A DNA stretch of 64,000 bases, from NCBI RefSeq assembly GCF_000195295.1, contig NC_015388.1, positions 1,550,001 to 1,614,000 on the forward strand, read 5' to 3'. The position numbers and the translations under genes were made by a program. Shown piece by piece: positions 16,987 through 26,851 of the stretch. This DNA is from Desulfobacca acetoxidans DSM 11109. GTDB taxonomy: Bacteria > Desulfobacterota > Desulfobaccia > Desulfobaccales > Desulfobaccaceae. The notes below the pieces were generated by a model. That model saw only the letters and a program-made list of their open reading frames with translations, ran no database searches and was not told the DNA's origin. How positions within the stretch are numbered: the first letter of the stretch is position 1; each line of letters begins with the position of its first letter.

Positions 16987-17469
16987 AGACGGGTCTGTCG
17001 ATACTGCGGTGCTGTAGGGTGGCCACCGCCAACCATGTTCCTGATCAATTATCTCAGATAGCTGAAGTATTACCAACTGATTATTGTATCTGAATATCTT
17101 CTTGGCACAATATTTTTTGCACCAGGATTGAGAGTCTCACGTCGATGTGCAACCAGAAGTAAAATGCCATATAGCAGCGAATCTTGTATTCGCCTCTCAA
17201 CCGGCGGTCGAACCATATCGTTTATTATCTATTGATTGTGAATATGTACCACATGCAGGATCTTAGAGCTAAAGTATTTTCGGTAACAAGGTCTCGGCCT
17301 GGGACCGCATTACCCGGTTAATTCTCTGCGATTTATGATGGAGTCGAGTTCCAGCCCGACCGCCGCGACAGAATATCCCCTCAATCCGGCTGAGAGGTTT
17401 TCTATAATCAATTTAGGCTAATCCGAAGCTGAGTGAAAGTCAATAAAAATGTGCTGGCGACGCCTGATA

Positions 17470-17610
17470 CTAATTTGATGTCAAATATAGAGTAATTGGA
17501 AAACTTTCGGTGGCACAGGCGTCCCGCCTGTGCAATATTGAACAGGCCGAAAGCCTGTTCCACCTTCTTTAAGTCATCTGTTCTAAACTCTAACTTTGAT
17601 GTTAAATTAG
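17470..17610. mobile_element. MITE-like element: imperfect terminal inverted repeats around two hairpins
   Basis: Bases 17470-17493 and 17587-17610 are imperfect inverted repeats (24 bp, about six mismatches by eye). Between them lie two perfect hairpins: cacaggc/gcctgtg (17514-17532) and gaacaggc/gcctgttc (17540-17560). There is no coding capacity. The layout fits a small non-autonomous element, but no target-site duplication was confirmed. Confidence 0.5.
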
Positions 17611-17873
17611 TCTGAGAAGAGGTAATCCGGGTAAAACGGCAACAATCGGTAATCAATACTCTTTTTAAAGATGATAAAATTATTCGCCTGTGGGAATTAT
17701 TTCACTTGACTAAGTTTAATATTCATTGCATATTAGTGTAGAGTTTAGAAAGCCTGTTGGCAGACTTTTAAAAATAAGTATTCGGCTGTCGGCGCAAAGG
17801 GGAGATTTGGCCAGGTTGAATGGTTGTTTTAGTTGACGGCCGATAACTGGGAGCTGAAAAAGGTAAAGGATAG

Positions 17874-18083
17874 ATGCCGGCGTTAGAGAAAATGGGGGTC
17901 ATGTGTATTAATAAAGAAATACAGGGAGTTTGTCAGAATTGCCTCTGGCTGGAATGGAATCCGCAACTGAAGAGATGTAACAACTATAACACCTGTGTCT
18001 GCCGTCTCGGGCAGAGAGCGGTGTCATACAATTATGAACCGTTGCAGCCGATGTTTTTGGCTCTGAAAGATCCCTATCTGTGA
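17874..18083 (+). CDS. Small Cys-rich protein, possible metal-binding
   Basis: A 69-aa protein with AAAGGAT ahead of the ATG; a second ATG lies at 17892. Cysteines are spaced as C-x8-C-x2-C and C-x6-C-x-C around NCLWLEW and CNNYNTCVC, which could hold one zinc or iron-sulfur site. I recognise no family. The stop codon overlaps the end of the convergent endonuclease V gene by 10 nt. The coding status rests on the ribosome binding site, an upstream promoter-like sequence and the Cys pattern. Confidence 0.5.
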   Translation: MPALEKMGVMCINKEIQGVCQNCLWLEWNPQLKRCNNYNTCVCRLGQRAVSYNYEPLQPMFLALKDPYL

Positions 18084-18781
18084 CGTCTCGAGGGGGGAGA
18101 GATTTCTTGTCGGCGAATGGTGTTGCTCAAGAGGTGGGCCTCCCGTAGAGGGAGGGGGAGCCGATATTTTCTAAGGCAGAGCCGGACAATGGTGAGCGAT
18201 TCGGCCATTGTTACCAGATGTCCCGGAGAAATAAAGAGCGGCCGACAGTTGTTTTTCGAACGCAGTACCCAGCCAAGCTGCTGACCATGCCAGGATAGGG
18301 GGCGGCAGCTTCCTGCTTGGTCTCCCAAAGTATCGAAGTCACCCCATAAGCGACTCTTGGCACAGCCGATAGTCGGAATTCCAGATAACAGCCCCAGGTG
18401 CGAAGCCAGACCCAGCCCGCGAGGATGAGCTATGCCTTGGCCATCTACCAGGATCAATTCGGGACGGTGTTGGATTTTGGCTAACGCCTCAAGCAGGATA
18501 GGGGCCTCGCGAAAGCTCAACAGACCGGGAATATAAGGAAAGCGTTCCTCGCCAGTCATCCCCGCAGTTTCCACAACCGTCATCTCTGGAAAGTTCATGA
18601 TCACTATTGATCCGAAGATTTTTCTTTCGGCCTTGGAATAGGAGACATCAACCCCGGCTAGCAGCCGCGGTGGATGGGGCAAGGGGGCCAACCTCACCTG
18701 GGAGCGCAGGAGCGCCTGAAGCCGGCGGGCTTCCTCGTAGGTTGGGGGCCAATCCTCTGTCCACATAGACGTCTCAGTCAT
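18074..18781 (-). CDS. nfi: Endonuclease V
   Basis: A 235-aa DNA-repair nuclease that nicks next to deaminated bases, mainly hypoxanthine. The family motifs are in order: the catalytic Asp in AGVDVSYS (near 44), Y-x-PG-LSFRE with the catalytic Glu (near 92), and VDGQGIAHPRGLGLASHLG with the second Asp (near 113). Then comes GCAKSRLWG and the final strand VLRSK. The length is normal. It stands alone between a small convergent gene and a permease gene. Confidence 0.95.
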   Translation of the reverse strand: MTETSMWTEDWPPTYEEARRLQALLRSQVRLAPLPHPPRLLAGVDVSYSKAERKIFGSIVIMNFPEMTVVETAGMTGEERFPYIPGLLSFREAPILLEALAKIQHRPELILVDGQGIAHPRGLGLASHLGLLSGIPTIGCAKSRLWGDFDTLGDQAGSCRPLSWHGQQLGWVLRSKNNCRPLFISPGHLVTMAESLTIVRLCLRKYRLPLPLREAHLLSNTIRRQEISPPSRRHR

Positions 18782-18988
18782 CTCGCACCAGTTCAGCGCA
18801 GTTCATAATCCGCTTTATGCATGAGGTTTAGAAAGTTCTGGATAAGCTATTAAAATATCATAGATGATAAGATTTGACCAAAAACGGCCTGTTCTTTGCG
18901 CAGCCTGGAAAACCTGGCCCACCGGTCAGATGCTATTTAATTGAATTATCCGGGATAAGAGCCTCCCATCCTTTAGTTTACCTGTACG

Positions 18989-19963
18989 TTAGCCCACCCG
19001 TAGACGGGGGTCAACCAGGGCGTAGGAAATATCTGCCAGGAGGTTGCCAAAAAGGGTCAAGACCGCGCCGATGACCAGTTCGCCCATGACCAGGGGGTAG
19101 TCCCGGGACATGACGGCGCCGTAGAACAGTTGCCCCATACCCGGGATGGCGAAGATGGACTCAAAGATGACGCTGCCGCCGATCAAGCCGGGTACCGATA
19201 ATCCCAAGATAGTTACTACCGGCATGAGGGCGTTGCGCATAGCGTGTTTGAAGATTACCGTGCGTTCGGCCAGGCCCTTGGCCCGAGCGGTGGTAATATA
19301 ATCCTGGCGGATGACTTCCAACATATTGCCCCGCATATAGCGCGACATGCCGGCCAAACCGCCGAAAGCCGAAACCAATACCGGCAGGGTCAGGTGCTCT
19401 GCCAGATCGCGGATTTTTTCCCAGAAGGTGAAGCGCTCATAGAACAGCGAGGTCAACCCGGAAAGAGGCAGCCAGTCCAGATAGACCCCGAAGAACATCA
19501 TCAACAGCAAGGCCAGCCAGAAACTGGGCATGGCGAAACCGAGAAAGACGAACAGGGTGGTACCCCGGTCGAACCAGGAATGAGGGTGAGTGGCGGCGAT
19601 GACCCCGATAGGGATGGCTATCGCCAGAATCAACAGCATGGCCAGGAGATTAATAGTAATGGTGACAGGCAGACGCTCCCTGATTTTGTCCCAGACCGGG
19701 CGGCCATCAGGAGAGAACGAACGGCCCAAATCCAGGCGGGCCAGCCGGGATAGCCAGTCGACGTACTGTAGGTGCAGCGGTTTGTCCAGGCCATAGAGTT
19801 CCCGCAGTCGCTTCTGGGCCTCCAGAGAGGCCTTGGGGTTCATCATGGTCTGCAGGTCCGTGGGAGAGCCGGGGGCCAGATGGATCACTACGAAAGAAAC
19901 CAGCGTGATTCCGAGGAACATGGGAATCAGCAAGAGAATGCGGTTTATCAGGTAACGCAGCAT
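18989..19963 (-). CDS. DppB/OppB-type ABC transporter permease
   Basis: A 324-aa membrane protein with six predicted membrane segments, the N-terminal [25 protein letters not shown] signature region of DppB-like permeases, and the cytoplasmic EAA loop ([21 protein letters not shown] near 215-235). An AGGAGA ribosome binding site precedes the ATG. Such permeases act with a DppC-type permease, ATPases and a substrate-binding protein for peptides, nickel or similar solutes. None of these is next to it; the flanking genes are nfi and tilS. It is either a split operon or an orphan. Confidence 0.93.
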   Translation of the reverse strand: MLRYLINRILLLIPMFLGITLVSFVVIHLAPGSPTDLQTMMNPKASLEAQKRLRELYGLDKPLHLQYVDWLSRLARLDLGRSFSPDGRPVWDKIRERLPVTITINLLAMLLILAIAIPIGVIAATHPHSWFDRGTTLFVFLGFAMPSFWLALLLMMFFGVYLDWLPLSGLTSLFYERFTFWEKIRDLAEHLTLPVLVSAFGGLAGMSRYMRGNMLEVIRQDYITTARAKGLAERTVIFKHAMRNALMPVVTILGLSVPGLIGGSVIFESIFAIPGMGQLFYGAVMSRDYPLVMGELVIGAVLTLFGNLLADISYALVDPRLRVG

Positions 19964-20072
19964 GGGTTGTTAAGTTCTCCTGTACTCGCTTCCCATTAGA
20001 ACATGTTTAAGCCGTTCTGGCAACGATTGAGCAGTTTTCCCGGCCCCGGCCCAGCATTAGAAGTGTGGAGGA

Positions 20073-21485
20073 TTAAGGGGTATGTTCTCGGATAGCTCGC
20101 GCTTCCACCTTGAAGATCTGGTGCGTTTCGGCAGTAATTTTTACTGTCTCGGCCAGCCGGTAGCCGACCACCCAGATGATCTGCTCCCGACTCAGCAGCA
20201 GGGGGATAAAAGGGCGCTCTTGTCGGGGGACCTTGGCATCCACGAAAAAATCCTGCAGTTTTTTGACGCCGGTCATTCCCAAGGGCTGAAACCGGTCACC
20301 GGGCCGGAAGGTGCGCAACCGTAAGGGAAAATCCAAGCGCTGTTGGTCCATCAGGGCGATAGAAGGATGGGCAGAGGAGAAATCATAGTTTTCGGCTGGC
20401 AACTCGCTGGTCCAGGTGAAGGTGCGACCGAGGGCGTTAAGCATGCCACCCCCTTGCTCCGGGAGGATGAATTCTGACCAGGGTGTTGGGACCGGGGATT
20501 CCTTGGTGAACTGAAGCTCGGAATATTGGCGCACCAGCCGCCAGCCACCCGGTAGGGATATTTCTCCGGCCGGTTGGGGACGTTGAGCTAGTTTCCGAGC
20601 GGCTTCTACATGATCGAAGGTCAGACGGTTCAGGTCGACCCCGGCCTGGGCCAGGGCCAGGCGCAGCACCCTTCGCTGTATGGCCGGCGGGAGGGCTAAC
20701 AGTCCATCTACTGGCAGACTCGGGCAAGCGGCGGCGGCGGTCTTAAGCCGGTCCAGGTTAATAGCCGCCTCCTGGCTGAGATATTCTTCCTGTTCCTGAA
20801 GTAATGCCTGGAGGTGTTCCACCGCCGCCGGCAGTCGGGGATTATAGGACAGGAGTTGCGGCAGCAGGTCCAACCGCAGTTGATTGCGGCGGTAATGTCG
20901 ACTCAGGTTGCTGGCGTCCTCCCGGAAAGGAAGCTGGCAGGAAGCCAGCCAGGCCAAAATCCGGGTCTTGGGAGTTCCTAACAGCGGCCGGATGATACCT
21001 GTCGGACTCTGCGGCCACATGCCCTTTAATCCCTCCGGGCCGCTGCCGCGCAGCAACCTTAAGAAAAATAGTTCTAGTTGGTCATCCGCGGTATGACCGA
21101 GGGCCAGTTTGTGATAGTGATGCCGCTGCCTAATCGTGTGGAAAAATTTTAGCCGTAGTTGGCGGGCCGCCATCTGCACCGAGATTTTTTCCTGTTGGGC
21201 ATGACGCCTGACATCTCCCTCACCGTGGAAAAAAGGCAGTTTCAGGGCTTCGGCCAATTTTGCCACCCAGGCAGCGTCGTCTTGAGAGTCAGCCCCTCGC
21301 AACTTATGGTCAAAATGCGCCACTCCCAGGGAAATCGGCCAACCGGGTGCTAGCCGGTGCAGCAGATGCAGCAGGGCGGTTGAATCAGGTCCGCCCGAGA
21401 CTCCCACCAGGACGCGATCGTGGGGTTGGATGAGGCGATGGGTTTGAATATAGGTAGAGACGAGTTTGGAAAGAGTTGTTGTCAA
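20073..21485 (-). CDS. tilS: tRNA(Ile)-lysidine synthase
   Basis: A 470-aa enzyme that makes lysidine at the wobble C of the AUA-reading tRNA. The PP-loop ATP motif SGGPDST is at residues 30-36, followed by HFDHKLRG-DS and the LGHTADDQ-E segment of TilS. The C-terminal half has the TilS substrate-binding domains, including the LRTFRPGDRFQPLGM motif. The start is TTG. It lies 17 nt downstream of the receiver-protein gene and is probably co-transcribed with it. Confidence 0.94.
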   Translation of the reverse strand: MTTTLSKLVSTYIQTHRLIQPHDRVLVGVSGGPDSTALLHLLHRLAPGWPISLGVAHFDHKLRGADSQDDAAWVAKLAEALKLPFFHGEGDVRRHAQQEKISVQMAARQLRLKFFHTIRQRHHYHKLALGHTADDQLELFFLRLLRGSGPEGLKGMWPQSPTGIIRPLLGTPKTRILAWLASCQLPFREDASNLSRHYRRNQLRLDLLPQLLSYNPRLPAAVEHLQALLQEQEEYLSQEAAINLDRLKTAAAACPSLPVDGLLALPPAIQRRVLRLALAQAGVDLNRLTFDHVEAARKLAQRPQPAGEISLPGGWRLVRQYSELQFTKESPVPTPWSEFILPEQGGGMLNALGRTFTWTSELPAENYDFSSAHPSIALMDQQRLDFPLRLRTFRPGDRFQPLGMTGVKKLQDFFVDAKVPRQERPFIPLLLSREQIIWVVGYRLAETVKITAETHQIFKVEARAIREHTP

Positions 21486-21501
21486 GTCGGTGCTGGGGAT
21501 C

Positions 21502-21882
21502 TCAGGCGATTCTCGGTTCTGGCGGCGGGCATAGAGCCGTCATGACCTCCAGGAGATCGGATTTGGAAAAAGGCTTGATGAGGAAACGATCTACTACGGC
21601 CGGCAGTCCTTCGGCGTGGCGCCAGGGTTGATATTCCGAGGAGATCAAAATGGTGCGGCAGTCTGGCCACCTCTCCCGCAAACTTTGAGCAATTTCTAGA
21701 CCGTTGCTAATGGGCAGGTGGTAGTCGATAATTGCCGCGGCAAAACTCTCCCCGGACAACATGTCTTCCAAACCTAAACCCGAGGCTAAAGATTTCACTT
21801 CATACCCGGCACGGCGTAATATATCTTCCAGTGCCATTCGAGTCCACTGGTCATCATCAACAACAAGAACCTTGACGGCCAT
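21502..21882 (-). CDS. Single-domain response regulator (CheY-like receiver)
   Basis: A 126-aa protein consisting only of a receiver domain: acidic pocket VVDDDQ near residues 8-11, phosphoacceptor Asp53 in IIDYHLP, a conserved Ser in ILISSEY and the Lys in LIKPFSKSDL. There is no output domain. A strong GAGGAGGGG ribosome binding site precedes the ATG. The histidine kinase encoded 195 nt upstream on the same strand is the obvious candidate partner. Confidence 0.93.
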   Translation of the reverse strand: MAVKVLVVDDDQWTRMALEDILRRAGYEVKSLASGLGLEDMLSGESFAAAIIDYHLPISNGLEIAQSLRERWPDCRTILISSEYQPWRHAEGLPAVVDRFLIKPFSKSDLLEVMTALCPPPEPRIA

Positions 21883-22077
21883 GGATTCTCCCCTCCTCGA
21901 TACATCATAATAAAAAATTTCTCTGCAAGCAAGATGCCATACAAGAGAAAAGGCCAGGGCGCGTCAAAACAGCGAGAGATTAAGAGAGGTTACAATCCTT
22001 TCGGTTATAATGCATTAAATATTAGGGATTAATTTTCCCGGAATTCCCTATCTTTTTGACAAGAAAGCGGCGTCGGT

Positions 22078-23907
22078 TTAGAGATTGTCTTCAATCTGGG
22101 AGTCTGGTGGCAGAGATTGGTCTGATCCGGTGATATCTCCGCAAGGCAGCACCAGATGCATTTTCATTCCCTGACCGGGCTGGCTTTCGGCCCAGATCTG
22201 ACCGTGGTGAGCCTCCACGATGGTCTTGCAGATATAGAGTCCCAAACCGGAGCCGCCGGCGCGGTGTTTGCGACTGTAGCTTCCTCGCCCGGGATATTTC
22301 TGGAATAGATTTTTAAGGTCATCCGGGTCTAGACCACAGCCGGTATCGCCGACGATGATTTCGACGGCGGCGGCGCCGTTATCCAGAGTCAGGGACCGGG
22401 CGGCAATCTCTATCCGGCCGCCGGGTGAAGTGGCCTCCAGGGCGTTGGCGATGAGGTTGAACAACACCCTTTCGAGGTAGCGTTCATCAGCCCACACCGG
22501 CGGCAGGGTGGGCGGTATCAGTGCCTGCAAGGTAATCCCTTGATTGTTGGCCATGTTGGAATATTGATTGATAAGCCGCTGAATAGTGAAGTCCAAATAT
22601 ACTTCTTCGGGTTGGAGTTTTAGTTGGCCTGATTCATAGCGGGAGATGTCTAAAACGTTGTGCAGGTGTAACAACAGCGCCTCACTGCTTTCAATAATGC
22701 CCTGCAATTTATGGCTGATCTCGGGAGGAAGCGATTCATCCTGCAAGGTTTCGATGGTCAGCCGCACGCCGGTGAGGGGGGCCTTAATATCATGGACGAT
22801 CATTGAAAGGAAATCGGCATTGGCCGCAATGCGATCCCGTTCTTCCTGCAGGAGGCGGGTTTTTTCCCGCAGGGCCCGGGTCATGGCGTTGAAGGACTCG
22901 GCCAATTCTCCTAGTTCATCCCGGTTGGTAACCGGGATATCACCGGCCAATTCCTCCTGCGCCGCCCGGCGAGTGCCCTCGGCCAGATGAAAGATCTGGC
23001 GGCGCATACCTAACGAAAGCAGGAAACTGAGGGAGAGGCCAACCAGGGCAGCACCCCCGCCGACGCTGAAGATAACCAGGTGCAGGGCCCTTTCGGCGGC
23101 GTTCACCTGGTCCTGGCTCACTCCGACGACCAAGAGGTTTTCCCAGGGTTGTTCTTCCTGTTCCAAGGGCAAAAAGTTAAGCGTATATTTCTTATTGCCT
23201 AAAACGAGGCTCTGGATCCGGTCTAATCCTACCGCAGCTCTATTTTTGCCGAATTTCAAAACCTGGAAGGCGGATTCGGGCAGGTCCTTAAAAGAATTGA
23301 CTACTGGATGATCAGCGAAGAAGATGGCTACTTCAGCTCCGGTGCCTTGGGAGAGGGATTCCACAAAACTTTTGTCTACTAACATGCCGGTGAGCACTAC
23401 TCCCACCACCTCATCATTGTAATAGAGTGGAGCCGCGGCACTCAGGGAAATGCTATCTTTCCACTGGGTCATGCGGCTGCTGCGCTTGCCTTTCAGGGCC
23501 GCTTTGATCAGCGGGTTGCCGGAGATGTCAACCCCGATGGCGCGCGGAGCATGCACCCGCACTGCAATAACCCCCCGTCGGTCAGTGATGGTGAGAATAT
23601 TCAGGCCCACCTCCCGCATCTGATGGCTGGCCAACCGGGCCAGTTTCTCGATCTCATTGTAATAGAGGAGCTCGCCATAATTAACATTGTTGGCCAGAAT
23701 GTCGGCGTACTGCACCACCCGCTGGTTTTTGCCGCGATAATCGGCCAATACCAGGCTGGCCACCAACTCCACCTGTTGGCGGTGCCAGGTTAAGATCTGT
23801 TCCGCCGCCAGGTATTGGATAACGATTAACAGGCCGATCAGGGCGAACAACAGGGAGGCCAGGTTGACCCCCATTAATTTCATGCCAACTTTATTTTTGA
23901 TAAACAT
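22078..23907 (-). CDS. Membrane sensor histidine kinase (Cache-HAMP-HisKA)
   Basis: About 609 aa from the ATG at 23907 (a TTG five codons upstream is possible). Membrane segment near residues 10-35, a large periplasmic Cache-like sensor domain to about 270, a second membrane segment, HAMP, then the phosphorylated His in IVHDIKAPLTG near 373. The ATPase domain has the N box (NLIANALEAT), DTGCGLD and GSGLGLYICKT. It senses an extracytoplasmic signal of unknown nature. The receiver-only protein just downstream is its likely partner. Confidence 0.94.
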   Translation of the reverse strand: MFIKNKVGMKLMGVNLASLLFALIGLLIVIQYLAAEQILTWHRQQVELVASLVLADYRGKNQRVVQYADILANNVNYGELLYYNEIEKLARLASHQMREVGLNILTITDRRGVIAVRVHAPRAIGVDISGNPLIKAALKGKRSSRMTQWKDSISLSAAAPLYYNDEVVGVVLTGMLVDKSFVESLSQGTGAEVAIFFADHPVVNSFKDLPESAFQVLKFGKNRAAVGLDRIQSLVLGNKKYTLNFLPLEQEEQPWENLLVVGVSQDQVNAAERALHLVIFSVGGGAALVGLSLSFLLSLGMRRQIFHLAEGTRRAAQEELAGDIPVTNRDELGELAESFNAMTRALREKTRLLQEERDRIAANADFLSMIVHDIKAPLTGVRLTIETLQDESLPPEISHKLQGIIESSEALLLHLHNVLDISRYESGQLKLQPEEVYLDFTIQRLINQYSNMANNQGITLQALIPPTLPPVWADERYLERVLFNLIANALEATSPGGRIEIAARSLTLDNGAAAVEIIVGDTGCGLDPDDLKNLFQKYPGRGSYSRKHRAGGSGLGLYICKTIVEAHHGQIWAESQPGQGMKMHLVLPCGDITGSDQSLPPDSQIEDNL

Positions 23908-23965
23908 AGACTTCACAACCAAAATGTCGCTGACGCATTATTATACCTAATTGTCATAACCGATA

Positions 23966-24081
23966 AATCACCCGCAAACCATGAAAATAATCTCTATAGG
24001 GACGGCCCTTGGTGGGCGTCCCAACTATTGGCGGCCCCTTAACCTGGTTCAATATATCAAAATAGCAAAATTTTTCATGGG
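23966..24081. repeat. Inverted-repeat-bounded element between divergent genes
   Basis: ccatgaaaat near 23979 and atttttcatgg near 24069 form inverted repeats about 90 bp apart, enclosing a gggacg/cgtccc hairpin near 24000. The left arm is part of the dispersed sequence attttcatggttngcgggt (reverse orientation here), also found near 27192, 34751 and 49387. No coding capacity. Confidence 0.5.
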
Positions 24082-24214
24082 AATGCAGCTTAATTTTCGG
24101 ATTTGAAATTGTCTTGCGGACGTGCGTGCAATACAATATAACATTGCCGTATGGTTAAACGGGGTTAAACCGATTGCAGAACTGAAGCAGGATGAGGCAA
24201 GGAGAGAAGGTATA

Positions 24215-26851
24215 ATGCAGCGATTGAAGCGGTGGCTTTTGACACTACTGATCGGTGGGTTGCTTTTCGTGGTGGGTTATTTTCTTTTTGCCGTGCTGTT
24301 TACCGAATTCATGGTGGATTTGTGGTGGTTCCGTTCTCTGGGGTATGAAAAGTATTTCTGGTTGCGCCTGGGTTACCAATATCTTATTTTTGCTGCTTTC
24401 ACTCTGCTGTTCTTTTGTACCTTCTTCCTTAATTTCTGGATCGGCTCGAGATACTTAGGCAATGTGGAGCCGCCGATGCCCACTGATCAGGCAAGATCGA
24501 AGTACCGGGAACTGGTCCGCCACTTCCGCGTCGGTTCTCTGAGGGTCTATGGACCTTTCAGTTTAGCTCTGGCTGTGCTGGTGGCCTGGCCGCTCTATAA
24601 AAAATGGGATGCCGCCCTGTTATATGTCTTTAGCCAACCCGCAGGGTTTCAAGACCCGTACTTTGGCGTGGATATCAGCTATTATTTCTTTTCTCTCCCA
24701 ATATATCAGCTTTTATTGAATGAGATGTTGGTGGCGCTGCTACTCCTTACCAGCGGCCTGTTGCTCCTGTATTGGCTGGAGCGCCGCCTGCTGGCCAGAC
24801 AGGAACTGCATCTGCCAAAGGGTGCCAGGATTCATCTAAGTCTCTTGCTATGCCTGCTCTTCGGCCTGGCTGCCTGGAAGTTATTTCTGCAACGCTATGA
24901 ACTGCTTTACGAGACAAACCACGCCCCTCTCTTTTATGGCCCCGGTTTTGTTGAGATGCGGGTGATTTTGCCCCTGATATATATTTCTCTGGCTGGGCTT
25001 ATCGGTTTAGTCTGTTGTCTGCTCTACTACATCCATACGCGCCGGGGTCTGAAACCTCTGGCGGTGGCTGGCATCATTCTAGTATTGGCCCTGGGAGCCC
25101 GGTATTCCCAGTCGCTCTCCAATGCTGTGCAAAAATATATTGTCAAACCGAATGAGATCAGTCGTGAGAAAGATTTTATTGAAAAAAATATTGCTGCAAC
25201 TCTGAGGGCCTACAATTTGCACGAGGTGGAAATCCGGGAATTTTCCCTGGATGATCTTCCCTGGGACGATAAAGCGCCCCAGATCAAGGCCAATCTGAGG
25301 AATATTCCGGTGTGGGATAAGGAAGTGCTCGGAGACGTCTTTGAACAACTGGAACAACTGCGGACCTACTATGATTTTACCGGCGTGAGTGTGGATCGGT
25401 ATAATGTCAACGGCCTGCATCAACAGGTGTTTCTGGCTGCTCGGGAGCTGAATCTGCAAGAACTGCCCGAGGGCGCCCGAAATTGGGTAAATGAGCGGCT
25501 GAAATATACCCATGGCTGCGGCGTGGTCATGGTTCCGGCGGCCCAGGCCGGGGATGAACCTATGACCTGGTTCATTCAAGGAATTCCGCCGACGTCGGCC
25601 TACGGCTTTCAGATAGACGAACCCGCCATCTATTACGGCAGGGCAAAATACGGCCCGGCTATTGCTCCCAATGATAGCGGTGAGATGGGTTATCCGACCG
25701 CGGACACAATTTCGATAGTCAATTACCTTGGCAAGGGAGACGTGCAGGTATCGAATCTCTTCCGCAAGCTGATTTTTGCGCTCTATTTTGGCGAGAAAGA
25801 TATTTTCTTTACTACGAAGACCAACCGTGACAGCCGGATGCTCTTTCGACGCAACATTGTAGAGCGGGTCAAGGCCCTGACGCCTTTCTTTACTATGGAT
25901 AAGGATCCGTATGTGGTAGTGACGCCGAAGGGATTGTTTTGGCTGCAAGATGCCTATATCACCTCTGACCGCTATCCCGGAGCCCAACCATGTGAGTCGG
26001 GATTTAACTACATCCGCAATTCTGTCAAGATCGTAATCGATGCCTATGACGGAAGTGTGGATTACTATGTCGCCGACCCGCAAGATCCAGTCATTCAGGC
26101 TTATCGGCGCATTTATCCGGGCCTGTTGAAAAACCTGGAGGAGCTGCCGGAAGGGCTAAAGGGGCATGTCCGCTATCCAAAAGATTTTTTCGACGTCCAA
26201 ATGGGCGTTTACAGCAAGTACCATCAATATGACGTGGAAGAATTCTACAAACAGGAGGATATGTGGGAGTTTCCGGAAGCAGGGATGGGCAGCAGACTCA
26301 GGAGAATGAACCCCTACTACCTCAGCCTCAATATCATCGATCCCCGGCGGATGGATTTCCTGCTGCTCTGCCCCATGACACCCAAAGCCAGGGCCAACCT
26401 GAGGTCGCTGTGTGTAGTGGGCTGCGACGAGCCAAACTACGGCAAGATCATTATCTATAGCTTCCCCAGGGGGTCTCTGATACATGGACCTTCCCAGGTG
26501 GATGCCATGATTAATCAGGACACCAGGGTAGCCGAGCAATTCACCCTCTGGAACCAGATGGGATCGCAAGTGGAGCGGGGAAATATAGTTGTTCTGCCGG
26601 TAGATGGATCTATTGTCTATATCCAGCCGGTTTATCTCAAGGCTGCGGGCAAATTGAAGATTCCGCAATTGAAAAGACTTTTGGTTTGCAAAGGCGAAAC
26701 CGTGGTGATGGCCCCATCCCTGGAAGAAGGATTTGAGATCTTAAATGAGCGGTTTCAGGCCCAATCAGAGAGAATCAGGAGGCGGCTAAAACCCGGTATT
26801 CCTGAGGCCGGTGAGGTTCCCAACGGGGAGGAGAAGCCGCCATCCCGGTGA
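24215..26851 (+). CDS. UPF0182 family integral membrane protein
   Basis: 878 aa from the ATG at 24215, which has an AAGGAG ribosome binding site; the frame is open 31 codons further upstream without support. The first ~310 residues hold about seven hydrophobic membrane segments. The remainder is a large soluble domain with the conserved regions of UPF0182 (YTHGCGVVMVPA, the YYGRAKYGP region and LRRMNPYYLSLN). Its function is unknown; these proteins are widespread in bacteria. It is monocistronic, with repeat-rich DNA on both sides. Confidence 0.93.
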   Translation: MQRLKRWLLTLLIGGLLFVVGYFLFAVLFTEFMVDLWWFRSLGYEKYFWLRLGYQYLIFAAFTLLFFCTFFLNFWIGSRYLGNVEPPMPTDQARSKYRELVRHFRVGSLRVYGPFSLALAVLVAWPLYKKWDAALLYVFSQPAGFQDPYFGVDISYYFFSLPIYQLLLNEMLVALLLLTSGLLLLYWLERRLLARQELHLPKGARIHLSLLLCLLFGLAAWKLFLQRYELLYETNHAPLFYGPGFVEMRVILPLIYISLAGLIGLVCCLLYYIHTRRGLKPLAVAGIILVLALGARYSQSLSNAVQKYIVKPNEISREKDFIEKNIAATLRAYNLHEVEIREFSLDDLPWDDKAPQIKANLRNIPVWDKEVLGDVFEQLEQLRTYYDFTGVSVDRYNVNGLHQQVFLAARELNLQELPEGARNWVNERLKYTHGCGVVMVPAAQAGDEPMTWFIQGIPPTSAYGFQIDEPAIYYGRAKYGPAIAPNDSGEMGYPTADTISIVNYLGKGDVQVSNLFRKLIFALYFGEKDIFFTTKTNRDSRMLFRRNIVERVKALTPFFTMDKDPYVVVTPKGLFWLQDAYITSDRYPGAQPCESGFNYIRNSVKIVIDAYDGSVDYYVADPQDPVIQAYRRIYPGLLKNLEELPEGLKGHVRYPKDFFDVQMGVYSKYHQYDVEEFYKQEDMWEFPEAGMGSRLRRMNPYYLSLNIIDPRRMDFLLLCPMTPKARANLRSLCVVGCDEPNYGKIIIYSFPRGSLIHGPSQVDAMINQDTRVAEQFTLWNQMGSQVERGNIVVLPVDGSIVYIQPVYLKAAGKLKIPQLKRLLVCKGETVVMAPSLEEGFEILNERFQAQSERIRRRLKPGIPEAGEVPNGEEKPPSR

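Larger units (their letters stand above)
16839..17873. other. Long intergenic region with repeats, no clear gene
   Basis: About 1 kb between divergent porC and the small gene at 17874. It contains a GGGGCGAA palindrome (16961-16986), a half copy of the gtagggtgg repeat near 17013, and a MITE-like element (17470-17610). A possible promoter lies at 17706 (TTGACT) with CATATT 17 bp downstream. A minus-strand frame at 17408-17656 runs through the MITE-like element and is not considered a gene. Confidence 0.7.

Noticed and set aside
17408-17656. 82-codon minus-strand frame
   Set aside because: It runs through the MITE-like element; part of its peptide is the translated hairpin.
17780-17870. Possible cyclic-di-GMP riboswitch (a GCGCAAAGG stretch) before the small Cys-rich gene
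   Set aside because: Only a short matching segment; the second conserved stem and tetraloop receptor were not found.
24122-24214. Extended start of the UPF0182 gene
   Set aside because: The ATG at 24215 has the ribosome binding site and the family's hydrophobic start; the extension resembles neither.
25079-26083. 334-codon minus-strand frame inside the UPF0182 gene
   Set aside because: Overlaps a well-supported gene completely and has no recognisable domain.
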